A stretch of DNA of 64,000 nt from Ampelomyces quisqualis (Eukaryota; Ascomycota; Dothideomycetes; Pleosporales; Phaeosphaeriaceae): contig JAGTXZ010000006.1 of the NCBI GenBank assembly GCA_018398575.1, forward strand, positions 496,001 through 560,000, written 5' to 3'. Positions 19,750 to 31,411 of this stretch are shown here, one piece after another. Made by a program: the position numbers and the translations under genes. Positions within the stretch are counted from its first letter, which is position 1, and the number at the start of each line of letters is the position of its first letter. Under the pieces are notes generated by a model. That model had not been told where the DNA came from, did no database searches, and was given only the letters and a program-made list of their open reading frames with translations.

Positions 19750-21006
19750 TTACTCGTTTTGAGCCGGAATGTAAGGATTAGCCTCTCCCGCGGCACGTGC
19801 AGCATGACCCTTGGTCATGTCGAGCTTCCTCGCTTCGTCATCCACAATCCGAGGAAGCAGATCGAAAAGCTTCGTCTGCGAAGGCTTCCAGCCAAATAGT
19901 TTGTTTGCCCTGATCGATTTGCAACGAGAATTGGTACCCCAGAGATAGCTTCCCCATGGCAACAACTTATCCGTCTCATCCTTGTCGAGCCGATCGACGT
20001 CAGGAGTGTTGATGAGTTTCTTCTCAAACATTAGCTGCGCAAGTTTTTGACCAACCTCACCCCAAACGAACTCGCCGTTCTCGGTGAAGTAGTAGCCTTT
20101 GTCGTTCCAGGTGGCTTTCCCTCCGTCTGCGGATAGAGCGGCAGTGACCAGAGCAAGGAACACATTGCTGAGGTCCTTCACGTGAATTTCGGTCCACTTG
20201 TTGACGCCTTCGTTGATTGTAAAACCTTTGTGGCGTTCAAGGGAGGCGCGAGCCATTTCGTAGACCTGAACGCTACGCTGGTTGTCAGGGCCGCGGCCTG
20301 GACCGAAAATGCACGGCGGACAGACAATGGCAGTATGAATGGTGCTAGAAACGCTGTTTGCCGCGAGAACGACTTTGTCAACATTCCGATGGAGTGCCGA
20401 GTCTGGAATCGACGTTACTTCATTGATTCCATCCCAGTCATCATACACCTTTTCACGCTCGACACCGTAGGTGTCCTGCTCAAAGTCTTCGAAGGACAAG
20501 ATGCCGGTGCCAGAAGTGTGGATGAAGAAGGTCTGCTTTTGACTCTGAGAAAGACCAGCGACAATAGCTTTGGCTGATTCCAAGTGATCACAATTGGCGC
20601 AATGAAGCACAATATCTGCATCAGCAGCTTCTTTGGTGATCAGGTTGCTGCTATCAAGATCGCCATAGACTCTGTAACACACGAATCACGTATTAGTAAT
20701 TGCAAAATGTTTACAGAGCAAGCCAATACTTACAAACGGACTTTTGTGTACTGAGAAGCAATCTTTGCGCCTTTGTCACTGTTGCGAACAAGGGCGGTGA
20801 TCTCCAAATCTGGATAAGTGGTTGCAACAGTATACAATGCATCGCCGCCGATCTATCAGGCCAGTGGGTATGAGATCAGCAAACGGCTCACTTCTACTTA
20901 TACTCCATGCCTGAGCAACTTACGTAGCCCGTTGCGCCTGTACTATGCATCATCAGTTTAGTCCTTCAAAATCTGTACATGCAACATACATGAAGAGTTT
21001 TGGCAT
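19750..21006 (-). CDS. NAD(P)-binding Rossmann reductase/epimerase-like protein
   Basis: Exons 21006-20990, 20942-20924, 20852-20734 and 20671-19750 give 358 aa. The N-terminal dinucleotide-binding motif ITGATGYIGG (residues 6-15) is split over three exons, including a 19-nt microexon. Further on are LVRNSDKGAKI, YGDLDS (the strand binding the ribose or adenine region), ADIVLHCAN, IHTSGTG and CPPCIFGPGRGP. This is the extended/atypical short-chain dehydrogenase fold seen in fungal NAD-dependent epimerase-like proteins (similar to yeast YLL056C). No clear catalytic YxxxK is visible, so the substrate is unknown. Introns are 47, 71 and 62 bp, GT-AG. The upstream neighbour is an ankyrin pseudogene. 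Confidence 0.88.
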
Positions 21007-21712
21007 GTTGATGAAGGGAAAGAACACAAGTGAACGATGATAGATCGATGGGTCGAGAATTGTAAGTAGTTCCGTAGCTCAAGGTAAGATGGGAGTTGCT
21101 TGATGAATCTTCACTATCCAGATAAATGTCCACCTTGTAAGCTCAAAGTCAGGCTCCGCTTCCGCTACACGATTGTGTAGTGCCGAGTTTGATAGTTTGA
21201 TACCTAGGTATGTTCGGGCTGTAGTGCGAAGGATCACGTCAGCTAAGTTGATAACGTGCCGAGACGACTGTTTGTGGAAGATATGAAGCCTGGGTTGCTC
21301 GTTTACCGTGAAGGATTGACGCACAGTGGCATACTACTGCTACCTAGGTAGGTGGGTACGTGGCGGGGTAAGTGCACGACGTCATGGTTAGCCAGAGATT
21401 TGCACGAAGTGACGTTCACAAACGCCTGCTGTCCTCGAGCCCGCATGTAATAATGCCCGCACAGCCCTGAGCTCTTGCGGCTGTTTGCCGCTACCTCGAC
21501 GAGCCATGGTTCGATGTACCCGAATTATAATAGATATACTATGAGGCAGCGTGACAGCGTTCCTTCTGACCCTTAAGCGCAGGAGCAGTCGCAAGCCTAC
21601 AGAAGAATCTGCAGTGTTGTACACAAATCGATCGGATACTTTTCCTTTACCCCGTCGTGTTCTTTCCTCTCGTTGCCTCATCTTCGTTGTCATCAAGTAA
21701 CATACCTCCGAG
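21007..21712. other. Intergenic
   Basis: This is the promoter side of the reductase gene. No convincing exon, RNA or repeat is seen. Confidence 0.4.
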
Positions 21713-22425
21713 ATGCCCCTCAAGGACATTACCTGTCAACATGGCAAAGTCAAGGCCAGTGTGACTCAACAACTTCACATAGCACTACAGAAGTGTGTTT
21801 AGAGAGGTCATATGTCTTACCTCTGTAACGATGAAAGAAACATTGTGCACCACTTAGCCGCGGACGAAGACCCCCGATGGGGCATGGACACCGTTGATGC
21901 ATTGCTCGGTGCCAAAGTCGCGACCCATGTGAAAGACGTGAATGAGACGACTCTTTTACATTGGGCAGAAGCGGCTGGCAAATTAGTGTTTTGTGTAAAA
22001 TTGCTCACTGTACCGAAGGGCCGAAGAGCGAATGCGCAGGCGCCGGACACACGTTTAAAGTAAGACTGGTCTACATCTCGCTGCTGCGAAAGGGTCATGA
22101 CAAGATTGTGGAATCACTTCGCAAGCATGGAGCGAATGCGGCTGCGCGTGCTGATAGATCCTGGACTCCTCTACACTTCGCTCTCGAGGGTTGATTCAAA
22201 AGCAAGGTTGAGAAGCTACTCGCCGCAGGTGCTTCAGTAAATGTTAGACTTGCGAGCGCCATGAGACCTTTACATCGCGAGCGGTACAATTCAAGAACGG
22301 AAGACATTGTCGAGCTACTCGCGAACACCTGTACTGTCTCAAGCGAAAACGCATCAGGCGCATGTCATGGCTTTCATACTACCATGACCAACTCTGGCCC
22401 GGAATACAGTGAAAACACGGTTTGA
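21713..22425 (+). pseudogene. Broken ankyrin-repeat gene
   Basis: Ankyrin-repeat pieces are spread over shifting frames. Frame one, from the ATG at 21713, has a TAG at 21800, then VHHLAADEDPRWGMDTVDALL and TTLLHWAEAAGK, and stops at 22061. The phrase GLHLAAAKG is read in another frame near 22075. KIVESLRKHGANAAARADRS with WTPLHFALEG is in a third and hits TGA at 22192. KVEKLLAAGASVN and EDIVELLAN continue in that frame. These are successive repeats (consensus TPLH.AA..G, then VV..LL..GA). At least two stops and two frameshifts make it a pseudogene. I could not restore a single frame by introns. Confidence 0.8.
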
Positions 22426-22846
22426 AGGGTGCCTATGCACGAATTACTTTACATGAATAGCTGTCTGCCCGAGCGAAGATGCACTCCGAGCATATCCCGG
22501 CTCACGTGCGCACTCTCGATACATGAGAGCTCTGAGCCTTACAGTTCAGTTATACCGTCGGTTATCACAGTATTGTCTTCAATCTCATCAGGGATCTGAA
22601 CCGCGAGGCTAGGCGACGCCTGAGGCTGGAGACCTGTGTTTCTGCTTTCTCCGGCGACATGTGATATTGCTTGGCATGTTTCGCGCTAGCTACTGCGGAC
22701 CCTTGGATCTTGGTGGCGCAGTCGCGAGGCGGAGCCCCACGATAGCTTCAACATACCCCCGTAGCGCCAGCATGGACCTGCTTCTCTTGGGCAAGCTGAA
22801 CGGGTGAGCATTCTCTGAGTTTTGCACCGCCAAACTCTGCTGCATC
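22426..22846. other. Intergenic, VPS45 upstream
   Basis: This holds the probable VPS45 promoter and 5' UTR. No other gene is recognised. Confidence 0.4.
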
Positions 22847-24787
22847 ATGGATATTGCAAAGGCCGTCTCCGGCTACATCACCAAAATGGTGTCGGCCGGA
22901 GACAGCGCAGCGACAGGCACCACGGCCGCAAAGATGAAGATACTGCTACTCGACAAAGAGACTGTGGGTTTGTCTCCTCCTTCACAGTGATAGCATGCGT
23001 ATACTGACCGTGTCCAGGTGTCTATAGTATCCACCGCCACCACGCAATCCGCCCTGCTCAACCATGAAGTCTACCTCACCGAGTACGACACCCGTGCCGA
23101 CTGCATCGCGCACACGTGACTGACACCCTTGCAGCCGGCTGGACAACCAGAAGAGGGAGAAGATGCGCCATCTACGATGCCTCTGCTTCGTACGGCCATC
23201 TGCCGACTCCATACAGAACCTGATCGAGGAGTTGCGGGAGCCCAAGTATGGCGAGTACAATATCTGTAAGCATGGCACGAGGATGAGGATCAATTCTGTG
23301 TGGACTGACCCGACTTAGACTTCAGCAACATCATCAAGAAGTCGGCGTTGGAGCGACTGGCAGAGGCGGACGATCATGAGGTCGTACGAGCCATCCACGA
23401 GTACTTTGCCGACTTTCTTGTAATCAATCCCGATCTCATGTCCCTGAACTTGAGCTTCCCCGACCACAAAATTTGGAGTACTAGCTCAGACTCATGGAAT
23501 CAAGACGCTTTGCAGAGATCTACCGAGGCTGCCATGGCATTGCTTCTCGCCCTAAAGAAGAAGCCACTGATACGGTACCAGAAGAATAGCCTGTTGGTGA
23601 AGAAGTTGGCGACTGAAGTGCGATACCACATGACCCAGGAAGACCAGCTCTTCGACTTCCGGAAAACAGACACACCACCCATCCTCCTGATTGTAGATCG
23701 CAGAGATGACCCGGTGACACCATTACTGACGCAGTGGACCTATCAGGCCATGGTCCACGAACTCCTTGGCATCAACAACGGCCGAGTAAATCTACGCGAT
23801 GTTCCGGAGATACGACCTGAATTGAAGGAAATCGTCCTCTCGCAAGAACAAGACCCATTTTTCAAGAAGAACATGTATCTCAGTTTTGGGGATCTGGGTC
23901 AGAACGCAAAAGAGTACGTTGAGCAGTTTGCTTCCAAGCAGCAGGGCTCGCAGAAGCTTGACTCTATCGCCGACATGAAGCGATTCATTGAGGATTTTCC
24001 CGAGTTTCGTAAGCTCTCCGGCAACGTAACAAAACACGTCACACTTGTTGGCGAGCTGAGCAGGAGGGTTGGGCAAGAAAGCCTACTCGACATAAGCGAG
24101 CTCGAGCAGAGCCTGGCTTGTACAGATAACCACTCAAATGACGTCAAAGTGCTGCAAAAGATCATACAGGATCCCAAGGTCCCTGCGAACAACAAACTAC
24201 GGCTCGTTGCTATATACGCGTTGAGATACTCCAAGACCTCCTCCAATTCAACAGCCATGTTGCTTGACCTGCTCGCTGTCGCTGGTGGGCTCTCCAGAAA
24301 TCGCATTAACCTCATCACAAAGCTTCTGACCTATCACGACTCTTTGCAAACCATTACAGCCGTGGGAGGAGTACCTGATCTTTTCCAACCTGGTTCATTC
24401 TTTGGAGGTGCGCGCGATCGACTCAAGGGCCTCAAGGGCGTCGAGAATGTGTACACACAGCACTCGCCTCGCTTGGAGGCTACATTGCAAGACCTGATCA
24501 AGGGACGTTTGAGCCAACAACTGTATCCTTTCGTAGAAGGAGGCGGATCGACGAAAGACAAACCACAGGACGTGGTTGTGTTTATGGTAGGAGGAGCAAC
24601 ATACGAAGAGGCGAAGATGGTAGCACAAGTAAATGCTAGTTCGCCAGGCATTCGAGTTGTCCTCGGTGGCACCACTGTCCACAATAGCACCTCGTTCCTA
24701 GAGGAGATGGAGGACGCAGTGGACTCGTGGCCTGAGCCTCCTCCAACATCAGCTGCTGCTCGCTTAAGGAGAGAGATAGGAAGGTGA
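22847..24787 (+). CDS. VPS45: Vacuolar protein sorting protein 45 (Sec1/Munc18 family)
   Basis: Exons 22847-22963, 23018-23082, 23135-23265 and 23319-24787 give 593 aa (yeast 577). Vps45 is the SM protein that binds the syntaxin Tlg2/Pep12 and drives SNARE-dependent fusion at the TGN and endosomes. Motifs run along the whole chain: KILLLDKETVSIVSTATTQS at the N-terminus, NHEVYLTDRLDN, LRCLCFVRPS, ADFLVINPDLMSLN, then LIVDRRDDPVTPLLTQWTYQ (the SM-family signature), and DVVVFMVGGATYEE near the end. The three introns are GT-AG with consistent phases (0, 2, 1). The first exon carries the ATG in the context GCATCATGG. Confidence 0.97.
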
Positions 24788-25194
24788 TGGGGTGTATGTT
24801 ACTACATAGTCGTCATTCCAGCCACGGCCTGCCGACTTCGACGAATGGCTGTGTCGCCGGGGTAGATGATGCCCGTTTTCGGCATGGCGCAAGGCGTTCG
24901 CCGATGTGCGCTATATCCTGTTGCGCCAAATCCGTTGTTGGGTTCTACAACGTTAATTGTGTGAACCACTTTCAATGCGTGCATATCTTCCTTTGCGGAA
25001 CTATTTGTTAACTGCGCATGGACCAGAACGTGTACCTGCATGATTCTGAGCCACGTCCCTCCGACACGGCTGAGGCTCAGCTGGGTACATCACGTGGTGC
25101 CGGATTCCGACGTGCGATGATCACCCACCATCCGCCGAGCTTCAGCCACATCTTTTAACCTCAACAAATGGCGCGAAAATGAGCACCGCGAGAC
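24788..25194. promoter_or_regulatory. Intergenic, upstream of the Zn2Cys6 gene
   Basis: The VPS45 3' UTR followed by the likely promoter of the zinc-cluster regulator. No recognised motif. Confidence 0.4.
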
Positions 25195-27819
25195 ATGCCA
25201 GAACAAGGTCAACAAGTCTTGCAGTCTCGAGTGGTTCGCAGACGAAATCCACGGCCCATTAATTCTTGCGTCGAATGTCGCACACGAAAGTCCCGCTGCT
25301 CTAAGACGCACCCATGCCAGAATTGCACTGCCTTCGGAAGAGAGTGCATCTTCATCACGGTCCCTGAGAGTGTTGCGCGCAAGAAAGAGAGGGAGCAAAG
25401 AGAGCGCGCGACCAGCAAAAGCGGATCCGGCGTGACCATCCCAGACTGGACAAAGAACCTGCCAGATCGCACGCAGAGTTCAACAATTCTAACGGACAAG
25501 TATGAGAACTCCAATTCAATCGATACAACCACGCCTGGTACTCCACCACGAGACTATGAATGGGAGGCGTACCAGCAGGATGTCGAAGCCGATGGCGATG
25601 CATGGGAAACACTCCCTGCTGAGCCCGAGGAAACGCAGGATGATGTCTACGAAGACGAGAACGACGATGAAGACCAAATTGCAACAGATCTCACAATCAG
25701 GATCGGAAGGATGATCATCTGTGAGAACGTCACAGGATTCTTCCGTCCCCAATATGCTGAAGAGGTACTGTCTTGCCCTTGCACACTTGCATTGGTCCCA
25801 CGCCCAGGGTCAACTTTGCCGATCAAAAGCTGAAACGCTGCGTATAGCTAGGCAAGCTCTTGTCCGAGAGGCCTAGCTCTTCTTCCTCGGTTGCAGGACA
25901 GCGCGCTTCGCAGACAAGTGGACTGCTATCAGCAGAACAAATGCCATCGCTAGCGCCCTCGCTGAACCTCTTGTTGGGCGGGTCGCTATCGGTGCATCAA
26001 CAAAATGATGGAGCGCCACAACTGCCGACCAAGATGGAGGCTGAGGCGCTGTTCCAGAGGTATACGGAAGCTGTCAGCCCGCTTGCGCACGTGTTGCACA
26101 TTCCTTCGTTCAAGCGACTGTTTGATCGGTTTTGGCTGAACATTGAGATGGGCAATGCGGATCAACATTCTTGCACTGCTTTGATTCTGGCCGTTTGTAT
26201 GGCAGCCGCTGCGTCGGTTTCGCCATTGCAGGCCAAGTCGCAGTTTGGCATCACCAAAGAGGATTTGTTCTTGAGGCTACAGAGAGCCACTGAGCGAGCA
26301 CTCCTTCGTGCGAACTGGGCAAAAACGTCGAACATCAGGACTTTGCAAGCACTGACGATCTATCTGGTATGCTGGGGTCTTTTCTCCACGTCTGAATTAA
26401 ACCGCTGACGGTCATAGATACCCCTTTGTAGAGCTCAAATCTCCCGCGCAACGTCTGTGGTGGTGGGCGCTTTGGTCCGCCTGGCACAATGCATCGGCAT
26501 ACATCGATTAAGTTACAGCTCCGCAAACAGCCTCACACCACTACAGCGCCACGTCCGGTCCCTACTCTGGTATCAAATCTGCTTCCTAGACTTCAAAACA
26601 GCCGAAGCACAAGGTCCTCACCCATCGATCCGATCCGACGATTTCGACATCGCGCTCCCTCTCAATGTCGACGACGACGTATTTGAGTTTGGCAGTGCTC
26701 AATGGAAGCAGCATCCGTCTTCCACCAACAGCTGGACAGACGTTACTTTATCCCTGATACGCTACGAATGCAATGAAATCCACCGCACCATTTTCCGCGG
26801 GCGCATCGAAATGGACCGTAAACAAATCACTCTGCACGACCTGCGCGCACGCGTGGAAGCGCGCAAACGCCAAATCCAAGCAAAATACCTGCAATACCTC
26901 GACGCATCGATTCCGATCCAGCGCTACGCAGGCCTCGTTGCCACCCTCCTCATGGCCCGCTGCGACTCAATGCTGCTCTACCGCCACCTCCCGCAAACCT
27001 CCCTACAGCCACGCTCCGACTCGGAAAACCGGCTGCGTGACGTCCTCCTGAGCGCGGCGCTGACTACCCTCGAGATCGGTGCTACACTCGACACCTTGCC
27101 GTCCCTCGCATCGTGGGCATGGTACAGTACGACATACCAGCAATATCACGCCGTCCTCCTCCTCCTGACCGAACTCTACCGGACCCCCGATCTCGCGCGC
27201 AAAGAGCGCATGGCGACCATCATCGACCATATCTTCGGACACTGCTATGGCGTCGGCGTGCGCGAGCGGTGTAGCGATTTACTCTGGACCGTCAAGCACA
27301 ATCTCGAAGCATTCTACATCATGAAGGGGTTTAATAAGAAACGTATTCCCCAGCAGCATCCGACGTTACAACCACTGCCGTCGTTTTCCTCGGTAACTAG
27401 CCCCGTGAGCGTGGGCTTCGGACTGCAGCAGCAGCAGCAGCAGCAACAGCAACAACAACAACCACATCCACAACTCCATGCACAATTACAACGCACGCCC
27501 ACAGGTTTGGAGAATTTAACTGTCGATTTCGACAGTTTGTTGGGCAGTTTGAATGGCGGCGGGAGTGCGGAAGATCTCGACATTTTTGGCAACATGGCGC
27601 AGCACCAGCAGCAGGACGCGAGTGCGATTTTTGTGCCCGTGGATAATGGGCCGCTGGGTGGGACAGACTTTGGTCAGCCGACGACGAGTCCGAATGGGGG
27701 ATTGCATCAGTGGGTATGTTTTTTTCATGAGACTCCATGTGGATTCGTGGTTGAGATCCTAACTAACGGTCTTGCAGGAGAGTTGGAATTTCCCGACGCA
27801 GTCCAATTATGAAAATTAA
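25195..27819 (+). CDS. Zn2Cys6 transcription factor with fungal_trans domain
   Basis: Exons 25195-25764, 25848-26366, 26418-27713 and 27778-27819 give 808 aa. The Zn2Cys6 binuclear cluster is at residues 25-51 with spacing C-x2-C-x6-C-x5-C-x2-C-x6-C and basic residues RTRKSRC. An acidic linker follows (about 140-170). The middle domain begins near FRPQYAEE and contains PTKMEAEALFQRY, HVLHIPSFKRLFDRFW, ALVRLAQCIGIHR and LWYQICFLDFKTAEAQG, the hallmark helices of the fungal-specific transcription factor domain (PF04082). A poly-Gln run (about 12 Q) lies near residue 700. The final intron is small and leaves a 13-residue last exon. Target genes are unknown. No metabolic cluster flanks it. Confidence 0.93.
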
Positions 27820-28255
27820 GTTCACGATTGGTATGGTATCACTTTGGTGGTTGTATATTGCATGTCAGACAAGTGAAATCAGTTTCTTCCTTCACACGCA
27901 CAACCTCTGTCAGCAATCAATGGCGGACGTCGCTGATTGATGTCAAGGGCAGGTGCATGTGCCATGAAACGCAGAGCAGATTTTCTTGCGACATCTTGTT
28001 CGGATCTCCAAATATTTGAATATGAGGTAACTCGCCACAATCAGGCAAAGCCAGTCTTCCCAAACGCCGTGCGCGCATGGTCAAGATTCGTCAATCGTAC
28101 ACCCAAAACGCCAGTTGTGCATAGACTGCCCAGCAGTCACGTCCCGATGACAGAGCTTCTGTGCCTACCAGGTAACGACTCGATTCGACATGGTGTTGCT
28201 CCCTACAGCACATTATCAAGTCAGCCAACGAAGCAAAGCAGATAAGAATGTGTAA
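27820..28255. other. Convergent intergenic region
   Basis: This lies between the stops of the zinc-cluster gene and the BAR gene. No exon or RNA is recognised. Confidence 0.45.
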
Positions 28256-29771
28256 TTAATATCTTGCTACTTCCGAGGCACTCAACGCACTTCGCTTCAT
28301 CGGCGGTGGAGGTGGCGGGGGCTTCTTAGCCCTGGAAGGCGGAGGCGGCGGAGGTGCCTTCTTTCCGGTGGATCCGACATCAGCCACGCTCCAGCTGGTT
28401 GCGCGCGACATGACACTGCTGCTGCCCTGCGAAGATCGGTCGTCTGGACTGGGAGGTGACCTCTCGCGTCTATGACCATTTGTGTGTTCGTAATCGTCTT
28501 CGTACTCATCAGCGAAGGCGTTCGCTTGGCGAACAGGCCGCAGACTGCCACGAGCAGATACGACCGAACTATCGGTGGGCACTCGTGTCAGCCGTCGAGC
28601 GGGAGAGTCGTCGCGTTGTCCGTTTGTGGTGCCGTCGTATGTGGAGGTGCGGCTGTACGAAGGGCGCAGGGCATAGGCTCCAGACGACGGAGCCTCTGGA
28701 GGTGAACGGTTACGGGACGAAAGCTTTGGAATGGTGATGCGCGGGAGGTCGGGCTCGGGCTCTTCTTCGACGGGATTGAAGCGGTCCGCATAGCCGTGGG
28801 CAGTGTTGACGGAGCGGGATCGCGCGGGGCGGGCAGCAGTGGCAGTTGATCTGCAAGACGTGTTAGCATGGTTCCGTGTGTTTCGGCTCATGAGATGCCC
28901 ACCTGACAGGCCATTCGCGCTTGACACTAAGCAGGACCTCGCGGCAGCGGTCGTGGTAGCTCAGCTCGGCGTCGAGAAAGGACGTCAGGTCCTGTACGAG
29001 GTCGACCTCGGATTCCTTGATGTCCTGCATCCGTCGGAAGACGTCTTCGCTGGTCTCTTCGTATTTGGCCTTTTGGGCGCGCAATTCCTCCTCCATGCGG
29101 AAGTCCTCCTTTTTAGTCTTCTGCATCTTGGCAAGGGAGGTGTCGTAGGCTAGGCGGCGAGTCTCGAGCTTCTTGCGTGCTGCCTGCGGTCCAATTAGCT
29201 GCTGAAAACTGGCGGCCATGTCGTGTGCGGTCGATGCGCACCTGGTACTCCTTCATCTGAACGAGCGAGCGCTCCAGCCCCTCGAGCCATGACGTCGTGG
29301 CGCTGGCGACGAATGTCTCCTGCACTCGTGCCAGTCGCTCGTTAGCGCGCCCGAGTGCTGCTTGCTGTCAGTACTGTGCTCGGTACTGCACACGTGGTCA
29401 ATGGCGGGGGATACCAACATGACAGGCAATTGCCGAATTCAGAGTCGGGCTCAAAGTCCTCGCCGTGGGTGACCATGGTGGAGCCCAGATGGCCGCCCGG
29501 GAGCTGCTTCTCCTTGTCGTCGCCCTCTGCGCGCTTGGACAGCGATTTGACATAGACGGCCATGGACTTTTGCATTTTGTCCATGCCTGGCGGGGGGTTA
29601 GCATTCGTGGATGCCGACACTGCGATGCGAGCCAGGGTGCATACCCTCGTGCCTCAAGTTCATCTCCACCTCGAGGGCCTTGAACTCGTCGGACAGGCCG
29701 GTGCGGGCCTCGGCGCCCATCTTCTCGTTGGTCCATTGCTTGAGGCGATCGAGCTTCTTGTTGATGTTCAT
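28256..29771 (-). CDS. Endophilin-like BAR domain protein
   Basis: Exons 29771-29645, 29586-29419, 29357-29242, 29183-28903 and 28850-28256 give 428 aa. BAR proteins bind and curve membranes in endocytosis and vesicle traffic. The domain runs from about residue 1 to 255: MNINKKLDRLKQW, KALEVEMNLRHEG, KSMAVYVKSLSKR, STMVTHGEDFEPDSEFG, then the long charged helices (LERSLVQMKEYQAARKKLE ... KKEDFRMEEELRAQKAKYEE) and TSFLDAELSYHDRCREVL. The C-terminal 170 residues are disordered, Ser/Arg/Pro-rich, and end with two poly-Pro runs (KKAPPPPPPP, KKPPPPPPP) that are likely SH3 ligands. It has no SH3 domain of its own. The donor of intron 2 (GTTGGT) is weak, but it is chosen because it restores the conserved CLSSLGRANER. 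Confidence 0.92.
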
Positions 29772-31411
29772 GGCGGCGGTTGGTGGAGCAGAATGCCACG
29801 CCTGGCGGGAAAAGAGAAAGAGAAGGAGAAGGAGAAAAGAAAACGGAGGTGGTGAAGGTGGGGAGTAACGTGATGGCGACAGGCGGATGGGTATATTATC
29901 GATGTGGAGAGGGCATGCACGTGCCGGAATGGGGCAGGAGCAGCGGGAGGATCGAGGCCCAGCAGCACGAGCACTTGCGGTTGAGCTAGCAACGAGAGTG
30001 ACGTGACGGGATGTGCGACTAGGTACTCGGTACGGATAGATACTGAGTCTACTCCGGACTGACTACTGGCGACGAGAAGAGAGAGAGGGAGAGAGAGAGA
30101 GGAGAGGAGTCGAAGATGCATGAAGCCACGAATCGCGCCGACTGAAAGCGTTGGGCAGTGCCAATTTTTGTCGATCAACCGTTCTGACACACGACGGCGG
30201 CGACACTCGACTTGACTCCCCACTTCTCTGGTATCTTTGGCTCGCTCCGGCATTGCTGCGCGTCGAATGGCACCCTGCTGAGGCCTTTCAGCGTCATCCT
30301 ATGCATGCTGCCCTCGGATAGGCCCCTGCCGCCGTGCTCCCTGTTTCACGCAGATGCTCCCTTTGACCCAAGGAGTTCATAGTCCAGGGACACTTGTGGC
30401 ACACCGGCCTGGGGCGCGAGACCAAGCGCGCGCTGGGCCGCTGCTTTGATGTGCACTTTCAAAGTTTCGCCAAGGCCTCCTTCTCCTCGTCTTTCTATTG
30501 AGCGCCAAGTCTTTTCTGGTCGACTGCCTCCACGTGACAGAGGAGCCAACAACCCGGCCTCGTGGAGTCGTGGACGCGGTCCCTGTTCACATTCATTGTA
30601 CATAGAGTCTACCAAGCAAAGCACGCCTATTCCTGACCGCCTTCTCCGCATTCCACGCCACCAGCCTGTTTCATCTTGACCAGCTCCATCCATCATGCCG
30701 TTGACCAGCCTGTACCACGAATGCCGCACTCCCTGCTGTTTGCTTCTTACCAGCGCGTGATAGTCTGTCCATGGGCGAGGCTACCCACAAAATCGGTCAC
30801 AGGTGGTCCAAGTTCGCCTTGCAGTCAGTCCCACGGAAAGCCAAAGGGTGCAAAAGACTTGGATCGCGCAACCATATCAATGTTGGCGCAAGCAAGACTG
30901 GAGAAACAAAAGAGACCGGGCGTGCAAGAGAGAGATGTAGGAGCCTTCACACTCTCAACTCGAGAAAATTCCCACAGCCTCCATCTACACACCTCATCAT
31001 CGGGTGTATGGTCACAATGCAAACTATCTATATGGCCTGGCTGTATGTGGCAGCTGTCGTTGTTTGGACTCGGATACATGGCATCTCTATTACAGATCAG
31101 GGATTTCTGAATCTGCTCACGCCCCAGGGCAGCCATGTAGTTCGTCATGCAGTCAGTATAATAGCCCAAAAGAATCAGTCCCTCCATGAACGCAAGATAC
31201 CCAAGTGATGCTGTTTCGTTTCACACGATTTCTATCTCAGCCAAATGCATCTGCCTTGACCTCGAACTCAATATACGTTCTTTGAGCCACATGGGTCTGA
31301 GCAATCAATCGTGGGCTAGCGAATGAGAGATTACCTCATACGTGCTTAGCCGTGTACTTGGTCGTTTCCCGCGGCGCCCACCACATCCTCGACCAACCCG
31401 CAACCGCGAAC
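29772..31411. other. Long intergenic region with GA repeats
   Basis: A 1.6 kb stretch between the divergent BAR and chromatin genes. Frames exist on both strands (around 30.3-30.7 and 30.7-31.2 kb), but none shows a domain, a good start or joinable exons. Purine-rich tracts lie near the BAR gene start (29815-29850). It probably holds two promoters and long 5' UTRs. Confidence 0.45.
30075..30109. repeat. GA-rich microsatellite
   Basis: An imperfect (GA)n tract about 35 bp long, located about 300 bp upstream of the BAR gene start. It is possibly a promoter GAGA-type tract or 5' UTR. Confidence 0.8.

Noticed and set aside
30346..31208. Three open frames of 120-145 codons between the BAR and chromatin genes
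   Set aside because: They have no recognisable domain, no conserved start and no matching splice signals. They are treated as promoter/UTR sequence.
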